NCBI GenBank assembly: GCA_023101725.1
Contig: JALJCO010001038.1
Location: forward strand, 124,001-188,000
DNA from: Atherinomorus stipes
Lineage: Eukaryota > Chordata > Actinopteri > Atheriniformes > Atherinidae
Direction of reading: 5' to 3'
Length of the DNA: 64,000 bases
Shown: positions 11,065 through 21,201 of the stretch, piece by piece
Numbering within the stretch: position 1 is the stretch's first letter
How the letters are laid out: each line of letters starts with the position of its first letter
The notes under the pieces: generated by a model
Seen by the model: the letters and a program-made list of their open reading frames with translations, nothing else
Databases searched by the model: none
What the model was told of the DNA's origin: nothing
Made by a program: the position numbers and the translations under genes

Positions 11065-11989
11065 GGATTACTAAGTTATACAGAAATTTGCATTCAGTCT
11101 GCTCTACCCAGGGTGGAGCCTTGCTCATCTGGGACAAAATTATTAATTTTCCAACCAGATCCAGAGGTTTTCAATTCATTCATCATTGGCTTGGCCCAAA
11201 AAGACACATGCTGCTCTTGCTTTAATTTTGGTTTTCACAACATTATGTTGAAAAGAAAAGTGGGTGGGTGTGCATTAAAAATGAAAAAGAAAAAAAGAAA
11301 ACTGGGTTTTCTGGTTGTTTCCAGCAGAATTTGTACCGTATCCAACTGCTTTGTGTTGTGTGTGAACAGCTTTGTTGTAAATGGGTTTGATTTAATCTTG
11401 GCAGGTTTTCTGTTTATCACATGAACAAAACTAATGAAGTTCAAAGACAAACACTTCAAACAGCATGACTATGCGACTGACAGCAGTGTTACAGCAAGTA
11501 CTGCATGTTTAGATGTTCTGCTGCAAAGTGCACCTCCAGCTAAATTTTTACAGTCACATTCCCAATACGTATATGAAATGCTTTTGCCAATGTGGAAGCT
11601 CTACTTCAGGAACTCTAAAGTTGTATAACAATTACTGACCTCTAATAGGAAAGATGGGTGCATAAATTACTACAATGAATGGAGAGTGGCCATAAGTGGG
11701 CAAGATTCTTCATTAAATAAACATGTTTTCATCTGAGAGTAGGACCAGTGGCCTCAGGTGATGACAGCACTATACAGTAGGTAACTTTTTCAACATGAAG
11801 AAGTTTCCTTAAGGCTATGGTGTATGATTTGAAAGTTTGATCATTGTTAATAACCTCATTAAGATGGTGGTAATGGTCCTATAGTACAATCTACACGATG
11901 TGAAGAGCAAAAAAAAAGAAAAAAATCCATCCACTCTAGTGGCTGCTGGGTTGCAAAAACGTTAACCAATAGGAGCCATCCGGCTGCAT
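11065..11989. other. No gene seen
   Basis: AT-rich DNA. The short plus-strand frame at 11056-11424 begins in the duplication and has no recognisable domain. Confidence 0.4.
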
Positions 11990-12200
11990 GGCTTACATTG
12001 GTCACGTAGCTGTTCGTCTCGCTTCTCTCTGCTCTCGATCCAATCCCCTGCTCAAGCTGACACTTCCCCAACAGCTGACTGCCTGTGTTCGACGTTCCGC
12101 CTCGTCCCCGCCCTCTTCCGCGTTTAAACATTTTATTCACATATTTATTTATTCATTTATTTTTCTTTTGCGTTCGAAACTTTCTGCAATAAGTAAGTAG
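11990..12200 (+). promoter_or_regulatory. Candidate promoter patch (CpG-richer)
   Basis: CpG density rises relative to the AT-rich surroundings. A GC box core CCCCGCCC lies at 12106-12113 and CCAATCCCC near 12040. No clear TATA box is seen. Read with the exon-like segment to the right this could be a vertebrate promoter firing on the plus strand. There is no transcript evidence in sequence alone, and the orientation is an inference. Confidence 0.25.
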
Positions 12201-12539
12201 CTGAGTAGCAGCTGTACAACAAGAGGAGAATGGAACAGAAAGGCGGCGGCAGCAGGAAGCGGGAGGAAGTAACGTTTGCCGCTGGAGTAAATGAAAGGTG
12301 GATGAAATCTGTGAAAGAAAGGCAGACGAAGAGGAAAACATAACCAATGTAGGTTGAAGGCCGGACCGGGTGATGCGAAGGACACTCCAGGATTCCTGGA
12401 CCAGGAGGGAAAATCTGCAGAACTAGAGACAAGGACGGACTGAAAGCGGAGGGTAGACATCGGGTCACCAGCTGGAGGAAGCTCCGGGGGGATGTGGGAG
12501 AGAAACTGATGCTAATACAGCAGACTTTTAGTTGAACAG
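12200..12539 (+). other. Candidate non-coding first exon
   Basis: A purine- and CpG-rich stretch ends at ...GAACAG|GTAGGC, a possible splice donor (GT at 12540-12541; the +4 to +6 positions are poor). A T-rich stretch follows. If real it would be mostly 5' UTR, the coding exons lying elsewhere. It could equally be chance. Confidence 0.22.
12230..12343 (+). CDS. Possible 37-residue small ORF
   Basis: ATG at 12230 has A at -3 and G at +4, a strong vertebrate initiation context. The frame runs MEQKGGGSRKREEVTF... to TAA 12341-12343. The product would be basic and hydrophilic, with no known domain, signal peptide or membrane segment. If the surrounding exon is real this would be an upstream ORF or microprotein. 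A chance ORF of this length is common, so support is weak. Confidence 0.18.
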   Translation: MEQKGGGSRKREEVTFAAGVNERWMKSVKERQTKRKT

Positions 12540-12974
12540 GTAGGCAGTTTGTTTTTTGCTTTTTTTGTGTGAGTTGTACGTAAATTTCTAAGTCTATGAC
12601 GATGCTGCTGATGACTGGAAACGCTGCTGGTGGTTTTCTCTGTGTGGACAAACGGCGTCGGAACATCAGCTGTTTATTTTCAGTATTGTAAGCTAGCGTT
12701 GTTGTCATCATTGATGTCCTGAATATATTCAATGAACTCATGGAGTCGCTGGAACGTGGCGGTCTCTTACTGATGCCAAAACCAGCTAAAACACCATAAA
12801 CTTCCCGGTGGTTAAGAAAGGCAAATATTATATATGTGAGCAGATGTTGTTGTTGTTGTTCATTTATGTGGGATGAATATTACACTGTGGAGCTGTTGTG
12901 ATAAAGCTGACTGTGGTTGAGGAGGAGGGCTGTACGTACTCGGTGGGAGGGATCAACGAGCAGAGAGGGGAGGG

Positions 12975-13008
12975 CTGTGTGTGTGTATGTGTGTGGGGGG
13001 GGGGGGGG
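12975..13008. repeat. (GT)n followed by poly(G)
   Basis: TGTGTGTGTATGTGTGTG passes directly into an uninterrupted G run of about 14 bases. Simple repeat. Confidence 0.9.
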
Positions 13009-13490
13009 ATTTTTCAAAATTTCTCAACTGATTCTGAAATCGTAGACCATAGCTTTAATGTGTCTCTTTTGAAAAACACATTATGGCATTCACTAAATCA
13101 GCCTATTATCACTTTAAGAACATCTCAAGGATAAAATATCTGACGTCTCAGCAGGACCTGGAAAGACTAGTCTGTGTTCATCTTCAGTTGGTAATAACTC
13201 ATTAATGCAGACGCGCCTGTTTCTGTTACGTAGATCATCATGAAGAACGTTTTTGTCTATAAAACATGGCAAAAAATGTCAAAATCATGTCATCAGCACT
13301 TTAAATTGAAGCTGAATATATTCTGATCGTCCTGTCACAGACGGTATTTAGAATAATTTCATCATATTTCTTTTTAAATGTTCCAGATTATTGTCCGAGG
13401 AATGACTCACGTGTGTCATGGCCATGTCTCTGCCCATCCAAAACCTCAATCACATCCAAATCTCTGAAACACAGAGCTTTACTGTACTTG
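13009..13490. other. No gene seen
   Basis: Ordinary AT-rich DNA between the simple repeat and the CACTG element. Confidence 0.4.
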
Positions 13491-15151
13491 CACTGTTAAA
13501 AGTGATACCCTCAATTAGTCATCATGACTTATTTTTATAATTTACTTACACTTAACATTTCGAGTTCTGGAATTTCAACTTAATATCGTGAGTTATTGGC
13601 ATTCCAACTCAAGGTTGTAAGTCAGTTTAATGAAATGTAAATTTGGACAAGTCAGGATAACTTTATTGTGTGAGTTTTAAAGTAGTAACCGGATCTCTTA
13701 AAGACTTATTACAACCACGAGTGTAGCAGGAATATTAATGCAAGGTACAAATAACACCGGAAATTTTATCTTGATCTAAAAAGGAACTCAAAATTATGTT
13801 ATGATTTTAGTCACACTTTAGCAGTTGCTTCCCCCAGCTGCAGTTGCATCAATGAAGAAGCCTCAGCTAAAAAGCTGCCTCCTGCCGCCAGATTGTTGAA
13901 TTAAAAAATTTAAAAAAACGTCTCAAATTAAAAGCTGCACTAAACTCGTGTTTTTTTCACTCAGTCTCAGTTTCTTTGCTCTGCTCACATTGTCTCCACT
14001 CGTGTGTGTCCTTCTGCTTCTGAACATCATCAGTCAGAGAGGAGACAACTCTGATCCAAGCTCAGAAGTTCACACTTACTAGAAAGATACTTTCTTTTTT
14101 CCTGGTCTAAGTATGAGAAGCTGCATTTTGGCTTTCCTATGGCATTATTTCTTTATTTATTTTTGCTGCAACGTCCATATGTATGTCATAGCCTATTATA
14201 ACAGTTGCTGCTTGTTTCCCATGATGCATTGCGGCACGCCTGGGTCTTTTTTGCACCAGTAGCCTTGTAAATTGGCAAAAGTTCTCATCAATCAAAGTCA
14301 TGCCGCTCAAAAACGGTATGTTGTTGTAAATAAAGGTGAGGTAAAAAAAAAAACCAAAAAAAAAAACCGCCGCTTCTACGGGGGATCGCGCATCATATAG
14401 ACTACCCGTTACGGCAGGTGAAGGCAATTCCGGTTCTTGAGGGCTGGCTTCACATCACCTGATGATCGGAGCTTGGCTGTACAAGTCTGCTGATTACGCA
14501 CTGATTGACGCCACGTGGTTGCAGCAGGAAAAGTCTTGGTACCTGCAGGATGCCGGCCCTCGAGTACCGGAGTTGCCTACCCCCGCGCCACGGTGACGCC
14601 ATTTAGCGACTTATTGGCCAGCCAATAGCGACTTCTCTTCCTGAGGAGTTGGCAACAGTTTCTCTCCTCTTGAGCTGCTGCTATAAAGACATGAGTTAAT
14701 GTAACTTGAAAAGGTGATTGTTATTTTAACTTCCAAATGTGAGTTGAAAGGATATGTAGTTGCATGTTCCTTTGACTAGAAAAAGCAAGTTTTCTTAAAT
14801 AGATAATGTAGTGTTGTGAGTTGTTTTAACTTGCAGTATTGAGTTTAAACAACAATTGATCAGTAATTAAACAACTGGCATAACTGATTTATGTGAGTTG
14901 AAAGGATATATTATTGCAAGTTTCCCTGACTAGAGAATGTGAGTTTATGTGAAGGGATAACATAATATAGTTAGTCATTTCAAGTTAGAGTAGCAAGTTC
15001 AAACAATAAATTATCATTAGCTGGGCAACTTTTGAAACTTACCGTCCTGAGTTGAATGAAAGCTTTTCTTAAAGTTGAGTTAACTTATGTTTTTAAGGCA
15101 GCAGTTGAACTTAAAAATGTAAGTTAAACCACCCTGATAATTTTTACAGTG
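13491..15151. mobile_element. CACTG...CAGTG non-autonomous element
   Basis: The left end CACTGTTAAAAGTGATA and the complement of the right end, CACTGTAAAAATTATCA, form an imperfect inverted repeat. The terminal CACTG fits the CACTA/EnSpm group. Subterminal regions (13530-13680 and 14690-15135) are crowded with AAGTT/AACTT and GAGTTGAAAG motifs, like transposase-binding arrays. Flanks are ttg and tgg, so a 3-bp duplication is not clean. No transposase frame is present. A hAT MITE sits inside at 14415-14585. Confidence 0.6.
14415..14585. mobile_element. hAT-type MITE nested in CACTG element
   Basis: Left arm 'aggcaattccggttcttgag' and right arm 'ctcgagtaccggagttgcct' are inverted copies. The inner 'cctgcagga' also matches this fish MITE family. 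Flanking 8-mers are CGTTACGG (14407-14414) and CGCCACGG (14586-14593), six of eight identical with both differences C/T transitions, consistent with an aged 8-bp hAT duplication. Confidence 0.7.
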
Positions 15152-16270
15152 TGGGCTTATCCCTCAACCACAGTATGTCCTTTGCTTTCTTTATGCTGTA
15201 TTTGAGGAAACCCTGTATTTAGAATCTCATCATTCAAACACATTTTCTTACTCTGAACAGCATTTATAAACTTCACTTAACTTTAGAAAGACATTAGCTT
15301 AAGTTCTTTTTCAATGTTTTTCCAGCATTTATCAAATCAAGAACAACAAAGGAAAGATTAGAAATAACTTCCTAATTAGTTTCTTGTGTAGGTGAGATGC
15401 TGTCAGGGTTGAAAAACGTGTTCCTGATTAGGAAATCTCACTTGTAGTGATACTTTTCTTTCACGCCTTCCAGTAGAAAGTTGAAATGTTCTGTTACAAG
15501 TAGTTATTGGATATTGCACTGCAGTGGACACTGGAAAGCATCAGTATGTAATAAAAGTGCATACATCGCTCCATCAAAATGATGATCGCTGACTGAACTT
15601 AACCTTGTCTAGTTTTATTGACCAGAAAATGCTGTTTACATGTTAACGTCGTAATGGATTTAATATTAGAATACTGATGTTCATATAAAGGTACCCAGTG
15701 GACATCACACAAGAACTTGCCAACAGCTCATGAATGGTAGCTCATCATTCTTCCCACAGGCTCATTGGACTGATCTTTTCCTTCAGAGATCTGAGCTCAG
15801 GTAAAAAACTTCACAAGAGAAGAACAAAAAGCAGAAGAACCTACAACATACAAGACAGCATCTCTACGAGAGAAGGGCTGAGGTGTTGGTCTGCGACGAG
15901 CCAGTTTAAGAACACAAAATTTCCAGAAGAATCATTGTTGCCTCTCAGGAAGCAGGAGTCATTTTCCATGATAGTTATCAGTTGGGACAAAGTGCATCTC
16001 CTTCTGAGAGGTGTGTTAACAGCACCTGATAGCAGCGGTTACTGTCAAACAACCCTGTGATTCACAGAGTTAAACACAGCTGTTTTATGTCTTTTTCAGT
16101 TTTATGTGACTTATTTTCTCAGTGGGAATACCTACAGAATGACAGGAATACCACTCAATTAGTCTGTGTAATAAAATGAAATAAAATAAAGAATACAGAA
16201 AAATAAGTAATTTTAATTTAAAAAAAATTGAACAAGTATTCAAATATGAGAATATTTACCCTTCACCAAA
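15152..16270. other. No gene seen
   Basis: AT-rich. The longest frame (15734-16060) has no recognisable domain. Confidence 0.4.
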
Positions 16271-16274
16271 TAAT

Positions 16275-16565
16275 CAAGCCCTTTCCAAATCCCAAAACCA
16301 TTGGGACAATGTGCAAAATGTAAATAAAAACACAATGCAGTTATTTTCAGATTTTGCAAAACTATATTCCCAACAGAAAGGATATATCAAGTGTTCACCA
16401 TGTCATGGAAAATATTAGCTGATTCTGATTTGACGGTAGCAACGCATCTCTTGAAATAGGGGCAACAAAAGGCTGGAAAAGTAATTAGCAAGGGTTTAGA
16501 AACATTGCTGGATAAAAAAGGAGCATTTCAGAGAAGCAGCGCCTCTCACATGTAAAGATGCAATG
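16275..16565 (+). repeat. Dispersed teleost repeat fragment
   Basis: Phrases such as 'acaatgtgcaaaatgtaaat', 'ggggcaacaaaaggctggaa', 'aagtaattagcaagggttt' and 'aaaaaaggagcatttcagag' match a widespread fish repeat (typically '...GGGGCAACAAAAGACTGGAAAAGT...ATAAAAGGAGCAT'). Recognised by pattern memory; probably a DNA-transposon remnant. No coding frame. Confidence 0.55.
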
Positions 16566-16892
16566 CAAATTCTAACTAGTTGGCTTTAGTTTAAAAAATT
16601 ACGCAAACTTGCTGCCTTAGGAAAATTCAGTATTCTTTCATAGGAGTGATTAAGTAGATTCATCCAGAATGGTTTAAGCTTGTAGAACTTTTCTGAACTT
16701 GATAAATCTAATTAAGCTGTAAGTGAATGAGGTTGTGGAGGAAACATGATCTGATTAGTTTCACATAAATTAGATGAGATGCTTCACACAAACTTCATTT
16801 TATTTTTTTACCAACATGTTGATTTCAAGTTTATCTTACATAAAGGTAGAGTTCGACGCTTCCACCCTGAAAATAAACGTTAGAGGCATTAA

Positions 16893-18041
16893 CGATGCCT
16901 TAACGATGCCTTTGATCAAGGTCACTGCGGTATCGGCATTTTCCTTGACTTATCAAAGGCATTTGATACCATTGATTTTAACATCTTGCTGGGGAAGCTA
17001 CATCATTATGGCATTAGAGGGACAGCGCTAAACTGGTTTAGAAGCTATCTGTATGGACGACATCATTATGTAAATACTGACAACTACATATCGTTAAAAA
17101 AGGAAGTCAAATATGGGGTCCCCCAGGGCTCAATTCTGGGGCCTTTACTCTTTATTATTTACATAAATGACTTTGTAAATTCTTCTCACATATTGCATAA
17201 GGTTATGTTTGCTGATGACACCAACCTTTTTTTCTCACATGAAAACCCACTTGATCTTCAGCATCTTCTTAATGCTGAACTACAGAAAGTAGATATCTGG
17301 TTTAAGTGCAATAAATTATCACTTAACATCAGCAAAACTAACTTTATTGTATTTCAAACAAATAAGAACACATTAGACACCAATGGTATTTGTTTAAAGG
17401 TAAATGACGAAGAGTTATTGCAAGTTAGTTCCACAAAGTTCTTGGGGATCCACATTGACAAATCGCTCAGTTTTAAACATCATATTGAATATTTAATATC
17501 AACACTATCTAAATATGTTGGTCTGTTTTTCAAAATAAGATACTATATACCTTTATCTGCTCTTCTCACCTTGTACAAAACCCTTTTTGAGCCGCATATC
17601 AACTACTGTAATGTCATCTGGTGTAATACCTTCCCCAGTTATTTAAGGAAATTGGAAAGTTTGCAAAAGAAAATAATACGAGCTGTGTCATGGTCTGGTT
17701 TTAATGCCTCCTCATATCCACTCTTTTATTGTCTTAGACTTCTTCGACTCACGGAGTTGAATATATATCAGAATGCATGTATGATGTACCAAACTGTCAA
17801 CATGAATAATACTAGGTTGTCCGAGCTCATTCCAGTCTGTGGTCCTCTGTATACTCATGATACCAGGAGTAAACATCTCATAAGTGGTAAAAAAAGAAGG
17901 TTAAAAAGCACCAGCCTGAGCATCACTAGCAGGGGCCCACAGATCTGGAATGAGCTCGATGATGAGTTTAAATTGTTGAAATCTATCTCCACCTTTAAAA
18001 ACATGTTAAAGACGAAACTCCTAAATTCATATGCACAATGA
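16893..18041 (+). pseudogene. Reverse transcriptase, C-terminal part
   Basis: The frame from 16893 to the stop at 18039-18041 is open (about 382 codons). RT motifs appear in order: motif [11 protein letters not shown] (about 16941-16970), motif [14 protein letters not shown], catalytic FADD at 17208-17219, then [12 protein letters not shown], the thumb, and a C-terminus containing WNEL. The active-site aspartates of motif A and of FADD are present. The fingers region and endonuclease are lost through 5' truncation, so it is not autonomous. The intact frame suggests modest age. Confidence 0.85.
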
Positions 18042-18332
18042 AACATTTAGCTCCTGAATGTATCTGCCATTGGAAAGCGTTATGTTTTGTATTTTGTTTG
18101 TCGTATGTTAGGGATGTGGATGCTGTATGTGCTGTTTGTGTATGTTGCCAATGTGTCATATTTCACTTTTCTTACTCTTGTCTTTTTCTCCTTTTCTTCT
18201 TCTTGGCATAGTACGTTTCACTATGTCCACAGGCTCCTTCTATAAGCTTTTGATAGCTTCTTAGGAGTCCTGATTCACACATTTCTCTTTGCTCTATGTG
18301 AAGATGTAATGAATTTGTGAGTGTGAATAAAA

Positions 18333-18352
18333 CTGAAACTGAAACTGAAACT
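18333..18352 (+). repeat. (CTGAAA)n LINE terminal repeat
   Basis: About three and a half CTGAAA units follow AATAA at the LINE's 3' end. Such tails are made by the reverse transcriptase at the insertion site. Confidence 0.7.
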
Positions 18353-18359
18353 TGTGCAA

Positions 18360-19760
18360 GTGAACTCCGTCTCAAACGGCACTTTTGGGCCTTTACTCGT
18401 GCAGTGATGCATTTGAATGCAACTCCCTCTCCTCCTGCCTGTATTTCGCTCTTTCTCTTTGCTTTGCTGTGGTCGGGACATTTCTGGGTGGAGATTTCTG
18501 CTTATATCGCCAGCCAATGACAGAACTAAGGACATGACGCTGTGTGGGAATAAGCTCATGATTGGAGCAGATGCCAGTCACTCGAACTCTCAAAGAAACA
18601 AAAAAGAAAACATCGGATGCACAGAGGAAAAGGTAAGAGCTTTAGATAATGCAACTTGGAAAACCAGAGTTAATATTAGTTTGGCTTTTACCCGCTTCTG
18701 AGCTCTGAAGGAGAGGCTTGAAGCTGAATAGGCTGAAGAACGAGGCGGCCATTAGCCTGAGGGGGAGGGGAGCTCAGTTTGAAAATTGTTGTTTGCACAC
18801 AGAAACGGTGGGGGGACTCCGGACTCTACCTCTAAAGCAATTCATGAACTCAAAATTGTTCTTGCTTTGTAGCAAGAAATCAATCTGGGTGGGTTTTAGT
18901 TAAAACTGATGTCAGACCACAGACGTCTCTGTGGCGGTGCAGTAGCTGCTGGATAGTAGGTATTATATACAGTCACAAACAGACAAGTTGAGAGCAGTAA
19001 CATGACCATCGAAATGTATTTATAAATCCTTCATTTATGAATTGTCTCTAGCTTATTGTTAAAAGAAGTGAACTACATTGTGGGAAACCTCCTCCCTCAC
19101 CATCCCTAATTTCCCTGGACTCATTTTAATTACATCAATAAAACTTAAGTAAATTATCTCATATTTTGCCCTCCAAAGTTCTTACAACTTATTTAAGATT
19201 AGTATTACTAACAACTAGATTAAAATTAAGTTATATCCACCAGATATATCCTATTAAAAACAATATTATAATTTATAATGTGGACTGAGGTTCACCACTC
19301 TGAGACACACTTTACTCAAATAATAAGTCATTGTGCAGAACTTGTTGGAATTAGAGCCAGTTGTGTTGGACCAGGGAAACTGAAAGCCTGAAGAGCTGAA
19401 TGGATGGTTTTCATAATTTCTGCATCCGTCACTCGCACTTTACGTCATGGCAACAGGAGGCTGCAGAGCGGGTGTTGTGGTGAAGGCATTCAGTTTTAAC
19501 TCGAGCGCCTGCACAAATCCAGGCCGATCGCTCGTCTTTCTTTTACAGGGAACCATTAAACAACTAAACATATGACCTGTATCAATACTTTGGATGGCAT
19601 ATGTTTCCACGGCTACAGTGAGAAACTTTAAAGATTGTTTGGACCAAGGTCTGTGCTTTGACTCACACATAAACCAAGTGTTTTGGACAGGTTTGCCTAT
19701 ATAATGTTCCCAAAATGATCAACATCTGGTCTAAGAGTGATGCAAGAGTTGGATTGGATA
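18360..19760. other. No gene seen
   Basis: Short overlapping frames on both strands around 18275-18700 lack domains and compete with each other. No element ends recognised. Confidence 0.4.
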
Positions 19761-19764
19761 TTAA

Positions 19765-21197
19765 CTCATTGACTGCCAGAACTTATTGCAGGGATTTTTA
19801 AGCATTTTCACTGATTTTTGGAGAGTCACAGAATATTGTGTACTATGCCTATGCAAACACTGAATGTACCAAAGGAAAGCCTAGACTCTCTTCTTTTATC
19901 AGAAAATAACCATTTGTTTCTAGATTTTTCCATTCTTTAGTAATCTGCAGTAGAACATGGGTTTGTTGCAGTGAAAATGCCTGCTTTTGACCAAAAAGAT
20001 GAGAAGCTTTAAAGTTGTACTTCCGTGGTCATTTCATTAATATTTCTGTGTTCTCCATTATTATTGAATGTATTTTGCATCGTTTCTGTTTACAAAAACC
20101 TTCTGGTTGCTTAGTATCCAGCTGTATTTGTATACTAGAAGAGAGGCTTGTGGTCCAACGGCAGGCTTTTCCGGGTCCTTCTCATGAATTTCCGTCTGAT
20201 TGGCTGGCTCCCATCAGTGTATGAAGGAAGCTCCGCTCTTATTTCGCCACAGACAGGAAATAGAGCCGACAAACAAGTTTGTTCCGCCATGCTAGCAAAC
20301 AGTTAGCTAATTAGCTTCTCAACTCCGAAGCTACAGTCGTGCCGTCTTTAGTTCTAGTGTGTAGTGGAGGGTTACCTGCCTTCCAATGGACAGATAGAAA
20401 CCCCACATGGGATACGCTATTTGCAATGTTACGTAGAAGTGCAAGGCTGTTCCCGATTCGCTCTTCTCTTCGTATTGTTTCTGTGATGAGGAAGCACAGC
20501 CGACTGGGGGGAACGCAACGCTAGCAAGTCAGCATGTGTAAGTAAACAAGGGGAAACCCTCCGTATTTCAGAAGGAGCAAGTTAAACGGGTTTCAGTGGA
20601 AGGAGGCCTTTAAATGCTGCAGTGAACTTCAAGTGGAAAAATGTCTTTCTTGCCAATATTTTTTTTACTTTAGTGACACCTTCATCATCTGAACAGCTGT
20701 TTACTTCTATGAAACAACAAATACAACACTGAGAAAAGAGTTTTGGAAGCAAATTAATTATTTACTAGCTAAATAAGCAACAAGTTTGTTTCACAACATA
20801 GCATTTGACAGAAACTTCTCCTTCTATTCGTCACTCTCTGCTTCTACTCAGCCAGTTCTGCTTAGGTGCGCAAGACCCCCCCCCCCCCCCCCCCCCTTAG
20901 TAAGTAAGCTTGACCTACTTTCACTTTCAGGTGGCGCACTTCGCCGCTGTATTTCAATCTATGGATCGTGTCTTTGGTTGATTGTGTCACTGTCTGTCAC
21001 CAATCACTTTCTCCACAAACCTTCCTCTCACGTCCGCCACCTAAACTGCTTCGATTACGAGCGGTCACCATGTTCTCTCCCTCCTGCGACAGACTCGAGC
21101 ACACTTCCTGTGTTGATTCACATCACCATAGCACGTGAATGGCAGTTGACGTTCGGATTTGAATTAACGTGTTTACACGTGAATGGCAGCCAGTGAG
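19765..21197. mobile_element. piggyBac-like non-autonomous element
   Basis: Exact TTAA tetranucleotides flank the element at 19761-19764 and 21198-21201. Termini are CTCATTGACTGCCAG and, inverted, CTCACTGGCTGCCATTCACG, close to the ends of the piggyBac element at 25682-27556 (CTCACTGAGTGCCATTA). 1433 bp with no transposase frame, so mobilised only in trans. Contains a poly(C) run. Confidence 0.75.
20876..20896. repeat. Poly(C) run
   Basis: Twenty-one consecutive C residues inside the piggyBac-like element. Confidence 0.95.
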
Positions 21198-21201
21198 TTA
21201 A

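Larger units (their letters stand above)
16890..18358 (+). mobile_element. 5'-truncated Jockey/L2-like LINE
   Basis: The element starts near an 11-bp tandem duplication (TAACGATGCCT, 16890-16911) where the reverse-transcriptase frame opens. It runs through the RT C-terminal half and a 3' UTR of about 300 bp, then ends in (CTGAAA)n at 18333-18352. A short tandem-repeat tail instead of poly(A) fits the Jockey/CR1/L2/Rex1 groups. No endonuclease domain remains and I found no target duplication. Confidence 0.8.

Noticed and set aside
12157..12741. 194-codon minus-strand ORF
   Set aside because: Low-complexity serine/leucine/proline composition, antisense to the purine-rich exon-like segment, with several overlapping frames. 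No domain.
15734..16060. 108-codon plus-strand ORF
   Set aside because: No domain, no initiation context or exon signals that stand out, and length compatible with chance.
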